Below, one piece after another: positions 22,225 through 31,055 of a DNA stretch of 38,039 nt. Within the stretch, counting starts at the first letter, position 1, and each line of letters opens with the position of its first letter. This DNA is from Alphaproteobacteria bacterium. Lineage in GTDB: Bacteria; Pseudomonadota; Alphaproteobacteria; ATCC43930; CGMCC-115725. Below the pieces are notes generated by a model. It was not told where the DNA came from, searched no databases, and worked only from the letters and a program-made list of their open reading frames with translations. The translations under genes were made by a program, and so were the position numbers. Location: NCBI GenBank assembly GCA_019240125.1, contig JAFAYW010000264.1, positions 1 to 38,039 of the forward strand. Reading direction: 5' to 3'.

Positions 22225-23604
22225 ATGAGCCCTGCACAGGTCACCCGCAGTGCGGCCTTTTTGCAGACTGCGGGATATTTTGGTCTATCGCATAAAGATG
22301 CGCGTATCGCCCATGACAGACGTCATCTTACGAGCTATGTCGCACGTTTTAAACACGCTTTGCTTTTGACACCAAAACTTGTTGTTGCTGATCACATGGT
22401 GATCAACGCACCAAATTTCAGACGTGCGTACCATTCGGATGTCCGATTTCGGGAAGTGATCCAACCGGACTTTGTTGAAGTGGCCTTTTTTGAATGTCAC
22501 AAGACAGGGGAGCCGATGTCCCTCACGGATTTGCGCGAGTTCTACCACTTCGGCTCGAGCCACGGGCGACAAGGCAAACAACACTTCGACGGCATGCAGT
22601 TGTTTCACCCTAAGCTTCCGCGTATGTTTCAAAGCGAAGCTTGGGACTCAGAATTGCTGGAGATCGAAAACGTTCTTCAACGACGCGTTCCGCCGCGCGG
22701 GCGGGACAATCGTTTCACCACACGCGCGTCCGCCGCTCTCGAAGGAGGTAAATTTCGGTCGTGGCTCGAAGAGAAGAAAATATTTTCCATCTATCGCACT
22801 GCTTTCGACCACCTGATCGATCACTCGCCAACGTTGGGCATCATTCACTTCGATCCGCATCACCGTTTCCCCGGAGACCGAAATATTTTCGATTATATAG
22901 CGGATTTGCCTACGGTTAATTTGTCGGCGGCCGAATTGGCTCGTCTTTTCGGTACTGAGGTGGCTCGCGCTCATCGCGCCATGTTGGTAGGCGCTGAAAC
23001 ACAGTTGCTGGGTACACAAGCCATCCTCCCGGCGGACCTTGCGGATTATCGCACATTAGTTCTGAAGAGTGCTGCCGCTGATCTGATTGACAACATCGAG
23101 CGCGAGGAAAGATCGATAAAGCTTGACTTAGCGGCCATTGATACGGAGCTTTGGGCTTCGTTAACCTCTCGCGAGATCCTTGATCTGCGCCGCTCCGATC
23201 CGGGGTATCAATATTTCGAGGCGCTTGAATTAGATGTACCGTTCGCTGAGCTAGCGCGCGCCGTGGACAGCTATACCCGTCTCATAAACAAACGACTGAG
23301 CGCCAAAAGCACCGCTCCCGTACGGCGTGTGCAAGGGTTCGTCAATCTCGTCCGTGGCCTGGCCTACGGCGAGGCTGGTCAGGCGATTGGATGGGGCACC
23401 GTGGTCACCGTCATAGCAGGCGGTGTCAGCCACATTGCCCATGGATTCAATGTGGCGCCCCTGGTCAAAGCCGCGGCAGACGTAGTTGCAGACCGTTATG
23501 CTCGTCCACGATCAACGCAGCCAGTTGTGAAAGCTGCAACCGAATCCAACATCATCGAGTATGCCACCAATTCTCTTCCGGAGAGACTATTGCAGTATCG
23601 TTAG
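22225..23604 (+). CDS. Unrecognised 459-residue protein
   Basis: A complete gene without a recognised domain. The start is ATG at 22225, with GAGG seven bases upstream; an upstream TTG (22192) lacks a site. Composition and codon use look less GC-biased than the neighbours (many AAA, TTT, ATT codons), which suggests more recent acquisition. Visible features are a His/Arg-rich N-terminal third (KDARIAHDRRHLTSYVARFK), a central IIHFDPHHRFPGDRNIFDYI segment with several His/Asp, and a hydrophobic stretch near residues 395-415 (GWGTVVTVIAGGVSHIAHGF). It has no signal peptide. It lies directly after the recombinase, a common place for cargo genes, so a defence or stress role is possible but not shown. 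Confidence 0.75.
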   Translation: MSPAQVTRSAAFLQTAGYFGLSHKDARIAHDRRHLTSYVARFKHALLLTPKLVVADHMVINAPNFRRAYHSDVRFREVIQPDFVEVAFFECHKTGEPMSLTDLREFYHFGSSHGRQGKQHFDGMQLFHPKLPRMFQSEAWDSELLEIENVLQRRVPPRGRDNRFTTRASAALEGGKFRSWLEEKKIFSIYRTAFDHLIDHSPTLGIIHFDPHHRFPGDRNIFDYIADLPTVNLSAAELARLFGTEVARAHRAMLVGAETQLLGTQAILPADLADYRTLVLKSAAADLIDNIEREERSIKLDLAAIDTELWASLTSREILDLRRSDPGYQYFEALELDVPFAELARAVDSYTRLINKRLSAKSTAPVRRVQGFVNLVRGLAYGEAGQAIGWGTVVTVIAGGVSHIAHGFNVAPLVKAAADVVADRYARPRSTQPVVKAATESNIIEYATNSLPERLLQYR

Positions 23605-23606
23605 AA

Positions 23607-23927
23607 TTAACCTAGCTCGCGAGACGTGTGAGGCGGCCTTGCTGATCTGTTGTTTTCAGATCGTGAAATTGCCCCCTCAATCCTTGTGCACATGATATCT
23701 GCCAGGTTCATAAATAACATAGACAACCCAAGCGAGGAGACGCCCGCTGATATACCGACGATGTAACTGGCGGTGGCCCAACCGGCGGCGACACCCGCAC
23801 CCGCGGCGGCGAGAACTATTCCTTCGTTTGCGTATCTCGATGATCGTCTGAAATCTGCCGGCATGAGCGCTCCATAGAGCGCCCCGTTTCCGATATCAGC
23901 GCCTAATTGTCCGAACATTTCCAACAT
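23607..23927 (-). CDS. Possible small membrane protein
   Basis: About 106 residues (MLEMFGQLGADIGNGALYGA) with a long hydrophobic region EGIVLAAAGAGVAAGWATAS, then YIVGISAGVSSLGLSMLFMNL, enough for two TM helices rich in Gly/Ala, and a charged tail. It is convergent with the 459-residue gene and ends three bases from it. The start is uncertain (ATG at 23927 or 23918, both with weak ribosome sites). The coherent TM pattern is the main support. Confidence 0.45.
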   Translation of the reverse strand: MLEMFGQLGADIGNGALYGALMPADFRRSSRYANEGIVLAAAGAGVAAGWATASYIVGISAGVSSLGLSMLFMNLADIMCTRIEGAISRSENNRSARPPHTSRELG

Positions 23928-24345
23928 ACACCGCAACTAATGCAAATGCTAATGAATTCAATAAATTAACCATCCGGAATGGAAAGGTCCGCATTATCAA
24001 CTGTGCTTGTCGCTCATCCAGAATTGTTGTTATGGGCATTGGTAGCGGCATGGGTTGTGGCTGTTGTTGCTTTCGGGGCCAATTAAAGTGGCAGACAACG
24101 GCCCTCGATTGTTGGCAAGTCATAGAGCCCGAGCGCGTTGTGCCATGCGGGGGGGAGCCGGGCTCCAAACCTGGACTTTGAATCTTTAAATCAACACGTT
24201 GTCCGCTCACCCGCTTGAGTGAGCCAGGTCGGTGCGTACGAAGCACGCGATAGGACGGTTGAAATCGATCTAGGGATCGACGCGGGCCCCGTCGGGCCGG
24301 TCATATATACTGGGTTGCGGAGGGCACTGAAGGGCGGGGGCCGGA
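23928..24345. other. Gap before the transfer genes, with an inverted repeat
   Basis: No convincing gene in about 420 bases. TCGATC TAGG GATCGA (24265-24280) is a perfect six-base inverted repeat, and TATATA at 24304-24309 could be part of a promoter for the rightward transfer genes, though no -35 fits. A tRNA-like look of 24140-24210 on the minus strand was considered and not accepted. Confidence 0.4.
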
Positions 24346-24708
24346 ATGGGGCTCTTTCTTGGCCGGGCGGTGCGAGCGCTTATGGGCGCGGTCGTATGGG
24401 CTGCCGTCGCGGTCGCGATGTATGCCCTACTCCGTGCCGTTGGATCGGTTGGCGGTCCGTTCGATGCTATGCACGAATTCGCCTCCCTGTTTGCCGCCCT
24501 CTTCAAGGCCGGCGGCATCCTCATCGGTGGGGGCGGGATGCAGGGGCTCCGGCTCCTGATCCCTTCCCTCCCCGCGCAAGGAGGGCTGGCGTTGCTTATC
24601 GCCGCGGTGGTTCGAGTAGTCGAAATCCTCGCGCTAGCCATGGTCTTCGCGGCTCTGACGCGATTCCTTGCCCTCGTTTTTCAGGAGCTGAGGTTCAGCC
24701 GACCGTAG
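24346..24708 (+). CDS. Small multi-TM protein upstream of the coupling protein
   Basis: A 120-residue protein with about three hydrophobic segments: MGAVVWAAVAVAMYALLRAV (about 13-32), the LFKAGGILIGGG region (about 50-65) and LALLIAAVVRVVEILALAMV (about 81-102). The ATG at 24346 has a purine-rich stretch upstream. It precedes the coupling protein by 112 bases on the same strand. VirD4/TraG coupling proteins normally carry two N-terminal TM helices, which the downstream protein lacks. This gene may supply the membrane part in trans. That is an inference from order and topology. Confidence 0.68.
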   Translation: MGLFLGRAVRALMGAVVWAAVAVAMYALLRAVGSVGGPFDAMHEFASLFAALFKAGGILIGGGGMQGLRLLIPSLPAQGGLALLIAAVVRVVEILALAMVFAALTRFLALVFQELRFSRP

Positions 24709-24820
24709 CGCCCTCCCCTGTCGCCGGCGCGTTGCCGATTCTGGAAAAACCCCGCTTTTCGCCAGACCCGCGATTAGGCCAAGATGTTCGCCTTCGACGC
24801 GAGATCGGCGGAGGTCATTC

Positions 24821-27529
24821 GTGCGGGCGGCGCTGGGCGAGCTACTGTCGGAGGTCCGCGAGGCAGATTCTTCCTTCTCGGTTCCGCTGGGGACGGCCCG
24901 ATGGATGGGCCTTCCTGAAGCGACAACCAAATTCCGGTACCAGGAAGAAGCACGATCAGACCAAAGCTGGATCGGCGAGGCATTCGACGCGACGGCAACT
25001 CCTCTCGGTTACGCCGACGATCGTCATGTGTGCCTGGTCAGCGGCACGCGCGGCGGTAAGGGCGCCGGCGTCATCATTCCAAATCTGTGTCTGTGGCCAG
25101 GCTCCTGCATCGTCATCGACCCAAAAGGCGAAAACGGCACCGTCACGGCCCGCCGGCGCGGTAATGGCTCAGCGTTCGCCCAAGGCCTCGGGCAGAAGGT
25201 GTGCATCCTCGATCCATTCGGCGAGGTAAGCCTCGAAACGACCCTCAAAGCCCGCTTCAACCCCCTCGATGTCATCGATGTGGATGGCGATCTCGCGGTT
25301 GCCGATGCTGGCCGGATCGCGGCAGCGATCGTCGTCCGCGAGAATAAGACGGACCCCTATTGGGAAGAAGCGGCCCGCAACCTGATCAAAGGCTTCATCC
25401 TCCATGTCCTTTCGGAACCCTACTTCGAAGGCTTGCGTAACCTCGTAACCGTTCGCCGCCTGCTGACGCAGGGTGATTGGCTCCTTGCCGACACGCTGCG
25501 CCGCGCGGGCGAAGAGAAGATCCCTTCCGCTTTCGGACTGTTATGGGAGCGCATGCGCAGGAACTCGGCCTTCAACGGCGTGGTCGCTGGTGTTGGCGAG
25601 CAGATGATGTCGATGGCCGAGCGGACGCGCTCCGGAGTTTTGGCGACGGCCAGAACCAACACCGAATTCCTCGACGATCGGCCGATGCAGCGCCTGCTCG
25701 AGGTGTCGGATTTCGATTTGGCGGAGATCAAAACCAGCCCGGGCGGCCTGACCATCTACCTCACCCTGCCGCAGCGCTACATGGATACGCACTATCGCTG
25801 GCTGCGGCTGATGATCAGCCTCGCGGTCGGCGAGATGGAGCGGATCAAGGGGCGCCCGCGCACAGGATATCCAACGCTTTTTGTGCTCGACGAATTCGCC
25901 GGCCTCAAGCGCATGGAGACGATCGAGCACGCCGTCGCCCAGGCCGCCGGCTTTGGCGTCAAATTCTTCTTCGTCGCCCAGAATTTGGCGCAACTCAAAG
26001 TCGTCTACGAAGAAGGATGGGAGAGCTTCGTCAGCAACGCCGGCCTGAAGATGTTCTTCCAGATCGACGACGATTTCACGCGTGCCTATGTGAGCCGGCT
26101 AATCGGCGAATACGAAGTGAAACGAGAAACTCGTTCGACATCGCGCTCGCAATCGAGCTCGCTCTCCACGACCGAAGGCAAATCGTCGTCGGTCAATACC
26201 GGCACGTCATCGGGATCTACGGACGGAAGATCACGGGGCGACTCTCTCACCTATGCGGGCTGGTTCCGCATTTTCTCCAAGAGCGACACCCGTCAGGCCG
26301 GAAGAAGTTGGTCACGCTCAGAGACCAGCTCGCGCGGAAGCTCGGAAGGGACTTCCTTCTCTCGAGGCGAAACGCACGGGGATTCGACGACCACCGGCTG
26401 GGGAGAAGCCGTTCACAAAAGGGCGCTGCTCAACCCCGATGAGATCGGGCGGTTCCTCTCGCGCATCGACGACCATGGGCACCCGGCCTATCCGGGCATC
26501 GTCCTCGCCATCTTGCCAGGGCACGACCCGCTGTTGGCGCGACGCGTAAATTATTTTGAGGCGCCGCTATTCGCCGGCTGCTTCGACCCGCACCCAAACT
26601 ATCCGCCGCCGATGACCCTGGCCGAGCGTGCCGAGGCGCGCCGATGGGCGGCCGCTGTGGCGTTACCGCCACCAACACGCCGCAACGCACCTTGGGCGGA
26701 GATGTGGCGCAGAGCGCAATCGGTTACGGGCGCCGTCGTCCGCATGGCGGCTACAGCCTTTTCGGGCTTGTATAAGGCGGTTCGGACAGTCATTGCGCTA
26801 ACGATCGCCGGATTGGCGATCGCGGTACTGATCAAGCTCTTAGCCGCGCCCGAAGGGCCAAAAACGGTCAATGATGACCGGGCGAAGGCTGAGGCAGCGG
26901 CGACCGCGACAAGAGCGCCGGTGTCTCCCGCCGCGCCGGCAACAATAGCGCCGGCTCCGCCGGCCCCCATCGACCCACCTGCCCGCTCTGCCGCGCTTCC
27001 CCAAGGATCCATTTTTCCGCTGGGCGCCAAGGCCTGGGTCGCGCCGGCATCGAACGGCGATGATCCTTCGGTCGGCTTGTTTCAGAACGGGACGATGGTC
27101 GACATACTCGATCGGGTCCAAGGGCCCTATGGATGGGACTGGTTCAAGGTAAGGGGTCCCACCAACGACGGCCAGGTCGTCGAAGCCTTTGTGCGCGCTG
27201 ATCTCATTGCCGGAACGGGCATCAAGCCGCAGCCCGGCTTCCGATGTGCGCGGGACAATGGAAGCGAGGAATACGGCCGCACGCCTGTCTATACGAAGGA
27301 GGTGATGCGCATGATGACCGGATTGCGCGACACCTATCCCGACCTCGTGATGGCGCGCCTACCGCCCAAAAGCTTCTACACGGTCGGTCCTTCCATGCGC
27401 GCGGCCAATGGTTGGGAATGGCACACCGTCCAATTTGCCGACGGCCGCCAAGGCGTGGTGCGGGCGGACCAGCTTCGTCCGGGTCCCGCATCGCAAGAGA
27501 ATGGCAACTGGATTTGTCAGAGCAATTAA
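24821..27529 (+). CDS. traG: VirD4/TraG-type coupling ATPase with C-terminal TM and SH3-like region
   Basis: A 902-residue protein. Walker A SGTRGGKGAG (74-83) opens the TraG/VirD4 ATPase core; Walker B LFVLDEFAGLKRME follows at about 350-363, with VAQNLAQLK after it. At about 430-525 lies a Ser/Thr/Arg-rich low-complexity insertion (for example SRSQSSSLSTTEGKSSSVNT). A TM helix (ALTIAGLAIAVLIKLLAA) at about 655-675 and two SH3-like segments (WVAPASNGDDPSVGLFQNGT; SFYTVGPSMRAANGWEWHTV) end the protein. The usual N-terminal TM helices are missing. It starts at GTG 24821 with GGAGG upstream. Coupling proteins bring relaxase-DNA complexes to a type IV secretion channel. No channel genes are present, so a helper element would be needed. 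Confidence 0.88.
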   Translation: MRAALGELLSEVREADSSFSVPLGTARWMGLPEATTKFRYQEEARSDQSWIGEAFDATATPLGYADDRHVCLVSGTRGGKGAGVIIPNLCLWPGSCIVIDPKGENGTVTARRRGNGSAFAQGLGQKVCILDPFGEVSLETTLKARFNPLDVIDVDGDLAVADAGRIAAAIVVRENKTDPYWEEAARNLIKGFILHVLSEPYFEGLRNLVTVRRLLTQGDWLLADTLRRAGEEKIPSAFGLLWERMRRNSAFNGVVAGVGEQMMSMAERTRSGVLATARTNTEFLDDRPMQRLLEVSDFDLAEIKTSPGGLTIYLTLPQRYMDTHYRWLRLMISLAVGEMERIKGRPRTGYPTLFVLDEFAGLKRMETIEHAVAQAAGFGVKFFFVAQNLAQLKVVYEEGWESFVSNAGLKMFFQIDDDFTRAYVSRLIGEYEVKRETRSTSRSQSSSLSTTEGKSSSVNTGTSSGSTDGRSRGDSLTYAGWFRIFSKSDTRQAGRSWSRSETSSRGSSEGTSFSRGETHGDSTTTGWGEAVHKRALLNPDEIGRFLSRIDDHGHPAYPGIVLAILPGHDPLLARRVNYFEAPLFAGCFDPHPNYPPPMTLAERAEARRWAAAVALPPPTRRNAPWAEMWRRAQSVTGAVVRMAATAFSGLYKAVRTVIALTIAGLAIAVLIKLLAAPEGPKTVNDDRAKAEAAATATRAPVSPAAPATIAPAPPAPIDPPARSAALPQGSIFPLGAKAWVAPASNGDDPSVGLFQNGTMVDILDRVQGPYGWDWFKVRGPTNDGQVVEAFVRADLIAGTGIKPQPGFRCARDNGSEEYGRTPVYTKEVMRMMTGLRDTYPDLVMARLPPKSFYTVGPSMRAANGWEWHTVQFADGRQGVVRADQLRPGPASQENGNWICQSN

Positions 27530-27568
27530 AGCCGGCGCTTGCGAGCAAGGCTCGGAGCGGCCCGGCCT

Positions 27569-28120
27569 CTAGCGCTCTGGTTGTTGACGCTCGCGTTCCT
27601 GAGTTTGCTCGCGCTGCTGCTCGGCGGCTTCTCGGTCTCGAACGGTCTGGGCTATCTTGCGGGCCTCCTCCAGCTCGGCTTGTTTTTGTTCGGGGCTCGT
27701 TTGTGGGGATTGCTGGGTATTCGCCATGGCCATCTCCATCCGTAGTTGCCGATATCCTTCATAGGCTCTGGCTCCGCTTGCGATCTCCCGCGCTTCCTGC
27801 AGCTCGGCTGGGTCCTGCGCGCGCTCGGATGAGGGCGAAGGGTCGCCCTCTCCTTCCCGGCTCGCTCCGGCTTTGTCGTTCGCGGCGGTTTTGATCTCGT
27901 GGTTTTGCCTGATCCATTTATTGGCGGACTCTTGCTGCGGAACCATGCCACCATGGTGGGTCCAGGTCCGCAGCGGGCCGGTCTGTGTCGCGCGTTGTTC
28001 CGGCTCCGGATCTGCTGCCTCCGGAGGATGCTGCTGCACCTCGATCGGTCGAGGTGCCTGGTTTAGCCCGCCGTAGTTCCTTTGCTGGCGCAACGCTCGT
28101 TCCCGCCATGGCAAGCTCAA
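27569..28120 (-). CDS. Charged Gln/Glu-rich protein downstream of TraA
   Basis: Up to 183 residues, hydrophilic and low in complexity, with predicted helices toward the end. It carries two related segments, ELQEAREIASGARAYEGYRQ and ELEEARKIAQTVRDREAAEQ, which resemble the TraA C-terminal QLREAREIAAEVRRRDEQER. The start is uncertain: a TTG at 28120 opens the frame, while an ATG at 27943 with GGTGG upstream would give 124 residues. It follows traA on the same strand after 122 bases and is convergent with the coupling protein. An accessory mobilisation role is possible. Confidence 0.55.
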   Translation of the reverse strand: MSLPWRERALRQQRNYGGLNQAPRPIEVQQHPPEAADPEPEQRATQTGPLRTWTHHGGMVPQQESANKWIRQNHEIKTAANDKAGASREGEGDPSPSSERAQDPAELQEAREIASGARAYEGYRQLRMEMAMANTQQSPQTSPEQKQAELEEARKIAQTVRDREAAEQQREQTQERERQQPER

Positions 28121-28242
28121 CGGCCGTCACTATGATCGATTTTGCAATCGGCACTACGGCAATCTCGCCGGCAAACCATAAACGGCCGCCTTACAGGGCC
28201 ACGAACGGGTGCCGCGGAACAGCCCGCCCTGCTCCCTGCGGC

Positions 28243-30831
28243 TCATCGCGACAACCCACCTCGATCGCGTTCCCGCCAGTGGATTCGTTCTTGCTCATCC
28301 CGCCGGCGTACCTCGGCAGCAATCTCCCGCGCTTCACGCAATTGGCGGCCTTCGCCGCTGAAAGCTCCGTCCCCCGCCGAGGATTCCGCCCCTCGGTGAT
28401 CGCGTCTCGCGATCGCATCCGCCAGGCGCGCACGCCGTTCGGCAAAACTAGACGACGGCGGCGGCGGCTCATCGCTCACATGGAATTGCGACGCGGACCT
28501 GGTGTCATCGATGCGAGCCATCTGCCGCGCGAGCTGCCCGAGATCGCGCGCGGTCTCGGTTGCGACAAATAGCGAGACATTCTCTCGATGCCGCGTCAAC
28601 GCAACGTAGCTCGACGCACTTCGCCAATGCCGGCTGTGATAGAGATAGGTCGCATCAAGGGTGCGGCCCTGTCCGCGATAGATCGTGCCGGCATAGCCGT
28701 GGCGGAACTGATCAAATTCGCCACCGGCGTAATCCTTGCCGGCAACAAAGGAGAGGATCCGCTCCGGGGAGCCTGGCTTGGTATCGAGCGCGACCGTCAC
28801 TCGGGAACCTTCGATTGCGCGGATCGTGCCAACATTGCCGTTTGCGAGCCCGGCCTCCCGATAATCCCTGCGCCGCGCGCTACCGGTGAACTGAATCCGG
28901 TCATTCACGGCAAAGGCCGCCTCCCCTTCTGCCGTGGTCAGCTTGTTATCCTCCCCGAGCGCCCCCTGCCCTTTCCGGACACCGCGTAAGGCCGCGTTGA
29001 GTTCTTTCACATCGGCGTTGGTGTAGGCGAAGACAAAGCGCGTCTTGGCCGGATTACCCGCTGTATCGGCGCCCCACTGGCCGACGAGGTCGTCAAAGGA
29101 GTCTGTTTCCCGTCCGCTCCAGCGGATCGCTCCCTGACCGGCAAAGATTGCAAGCGCCGGCAGAAACTCGCCGTTATGCATGAGGTTGAAGGCCCGCTTT
29201 TGCTCCGCATCCGAGACCCGGACGACCTCGTGCAACTCGGCGCCGCCGTGCTTTTCCTTGAGCGCGCCAAACAGGCCTCCGCGCTCGATGCTGGCAAGCT
29301 GCTTGTCATCGCCGGCGAGGATCAGCTTGGCTCCCGACGAGCGGGCGTGCGCCGTCAGGCAAGCAAAGTGCCTGGTCGAAAGCATTCCGGCTTCATCGAC
29401 GATCAGCACCGTGCGGGCGTCCCAGCGGCTGCTGCCATGCTCGAGGCGCGCCAGTTCCGATGCGATCGTCGTCGTCTGACGATAGCCGGCGCCCCGCATG
29501 TCCTGCACCACGGCATTGGTCCAGGCCATACCGATCACGCGATAGCCATCCGCCTCGTACCCATCCCGGATCACGGAGAGCGCCGTGCTTTTCCCGGTCG
29601 CCGACTCGCCGGCGATGACGGCAAGACCGTTCGGACCAATCCCATGGCGAAAGGCGGCGCGCTGTTCTTCTTTAAGCCCGGGATGACGTGCGAGCTGTGC
29701 TTCGGCCCGCCTCGGGTTCACGCCATAGCCGGTCCGCTCAGCAAGTACGGCCGTGTCGGCCGTCACTCCGGCTTCGTCCGCAAGCACGGTGCGGGTTGTG
29801 TAGCGCGATACCGGCGCGTCCACGGCCTCCTTTAGACCGACGACTTCCGGCAAGGCGAGAATCTGAGCCGTGAGCGCCGCCCGCTCCCTCGGATCGATGA
29901 TAACTTTCGCCAGCACGCGGTTGAGATCGCCGCGGCTGAAGGTCGATCGCCTCTCCGTCAACTCCTCAAGGATTTTTGGCGGATTGTGCGAGCGGATCGC
30001 CGCTCGCAATTCCCGTTCCTGGCCCCGGCGCTCCCGCTCGGCCGCGAGATCGATGATCTCGGCCGCCACCGTCGCGCGATCGCCATCGATGCGCTCGCGC
30101 TCGGCGTTGCGGGCCTGCGCCGAGCGGTTGCGGTCACCGAGATCGGTGGTCTCTCCATTGCGTTCCATGCCCGAGGCGACGGGCCCAAGGTGCACGGTCG
30201 CCTCCCGGTCAACACCCTGATCGGCGAAACTGCGGCAGTCGATGCGGATGTCGAACCCGGCCTTTTCAAGAGCGCGATTACCGACTTGCTCCCAAGTCTG
30301 TCGGATCGTCTCGATCTCGCCGGGCCCGGTCTTGTAGTCGTCGAGCACACGCGTCTTGGCGCCGAATCCCTTCGGGCCTAGCCACCGCGTGGTCATCAAC
30401 AGGTGCGCATGAAAATTGCGCTCATCGCTGTGCCGGTCGGGCGCGTGGATCGCGAAGTCGACGGCCACGCCATAGCGACGTACAAGGCTCTCGGCGAATT
30501 GCCGCACCGCGTCCAACCGCTGTGCATCGGTGAGCTCGTGGGGGAGCGCCAGGATGATGTCTCGGCCGGTTGCCGCGGTGTTGCGCCGGGTCGATTTATC
30601 CTCCGCGCGTTCGGCGGCGTTCCACAACTCGGCGCGATTCGTGGCCCATTCTGGCGCGCCCTCGGGGGCGATTATCTCGGTATGCAACACCCCGTATTTG
30701 CGCGTGAAGTCCCATACCACGCCCAGACGGTCATCCCCGAGACTTTCGCCCGCGCGATAGGCAGCGGCCGCGACAACGCTACGCCCCTTGCTCCTGGAGA
30801 CGATCTTAACGTGCAGCGAATAGATCGGCAC
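28243..30831 (-). CDS. traA: TraA relaxase-helicase (MobQ/Ti type)
   Basis: An 862-residue protein. The N-terminal MobA/MobL relaxase domain (1-210) has a candidate catalytic Tyr25 (AAAAYRAGE) and the metal motif HSDERNFHAH (134-143). The C-terminal half is a RecD/TraI-like helicase with Walker A GESATGKST (408-416) and Walker B LIVDEAGML. The tail is helical and charged. This is the Ti/pRetCFN42d-type TraA, which nicks oriT on one strand and unwinds it for transfer. The GTG at 30831 is chosen because homologous proteins begin (M)PIYSLHVKIVSRSKGRS; the longer upstream frame runs into oriT. oriT lies 80 bases upstream, between traA and the divergent TraD-like gene, as in Ti plasmids. Confidence 0.92.
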   Translation of the reverse strand: MPIYSLHVKIVSRSKGRSVVAAAAYRAGESLGDDRLGVVWDFTRKYGVLHTEIIAPEGAPEWATNRAELWNAAERAEDKSTRRNTAATGRDIILALPHELTDAQRLDAVRQFAESLVRRYGVAVDFAIHAPDRHSDERNFHAHLLMTTRWLGPKGFGAKTRVLDDYKTGPGEIETIRQTWEQVGNRALEKAGFDIRIDCRSFADQGVDREATVHLGPVASGMERNGETTDLGDRNRSAQARNAERERIDGDRATVAAEIIDLAAERERRGQERELRAAIRSHNPPKILEELTERRSTFSRGDLNRVLAKVIIDPRERAALTAQILALPEVVGLKEAVDAPVSRYTTRTVLADEAGVTADTAVLAERTGYGVNPRRAEAQLARHPGLKEEQRAAFRHGIGPNGLAVIAGESATGKSTALSVIRDGYEADGYRVIGMAWTNAVVQDMRGAGYRQTTTIASELARLEHGSSRWDARTVLIVDEAGMLSTRHFACLTAHARSSGAKLILAGDDKQLASIERGGLFGALKEKHGGAELHEVVRVSDAEQKRAFNLMHNGEFLPALAIFAGQGAIRWSGRETDSFDDLVGQWGADTAGNPAKTRFVFAYTNADVKELNAALRGVRKGQGALGEDNKLTTAEGEAAFAVNDRIQFTGSARRRDYREAGLANGNVGTIRAIEGSRVTVALDTKPGSPERILSFVAGKDYAGGEFDQFRHGYAGTIYRGQGRTLDATYLYHSRHWRSASSYVALTRHRENVSLFVATETARDLGQLARQMARIDDTRSASQFHVSDEPPPPSSSFAERRARLADAIARRDHRGAESSAGDGAFSGEGRQLREAREIAAEVRRRDEQERIHWRERDRGGLSR

Positions 30832-30912
30832 GCGCCGTCTCGCGGGCGGTAGAGGAACAACAGGGAAGGAAGATCGGCATACCAGAGTGCAGGGAACCCC
30901 CCCTGCCGTCAC

Positions 30913-30945
30913 TGCATTGCCGGAGGTAATGCATAAGTGCGCCCT
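30913..30945 (+). other. oriT: Origin of transfer: hairpin and RSF1010-type nic sequence
   Basis: TGCATTGCC (30913-30921) and GGTAATGCA (30925-30933) form a nine-base stem (one G-T mismatch) with loop GGA. It is followed immediately by TAAGTGCGCCCT (30934-30945), which matches the RSF1010/MobQ nic region, cut between TAAGTG and CGCCCT in RSF1010. Hairpin directly 5' of nic is the same architecture. The traA start lies 82 bases to the left. With this polarity the TraD-like gene would enter the recipient first and traA last. Confidence 0.87.
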
Positions 30946-31055
30946 TCGCTAACGCGGCGGGATGGTAGCACAGCACCCAAAATTTACGCCAAGAGATTGC
31001 AGCGACCCGGATCGTGTGAGACGATGTCTGCACTGCTGTGATTCGGAATGGACCG

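Noticed and set aside
24140..24210. tRNA-like fragment on the minus strand (translation PGLEPGSPPHGTT is typical of frames crossing tRNA genes)
   Set aside because: No acceptor stem or complete cloverleaf could be paired; at most a degenerate att remnant.
27918..28154. Minus-strand frame starting MPIAKSIIVTAVELAMAGTS
   Set aside because: Overlaps the longer charged protein frame, and the rest is proline/arginine shadow sequence.
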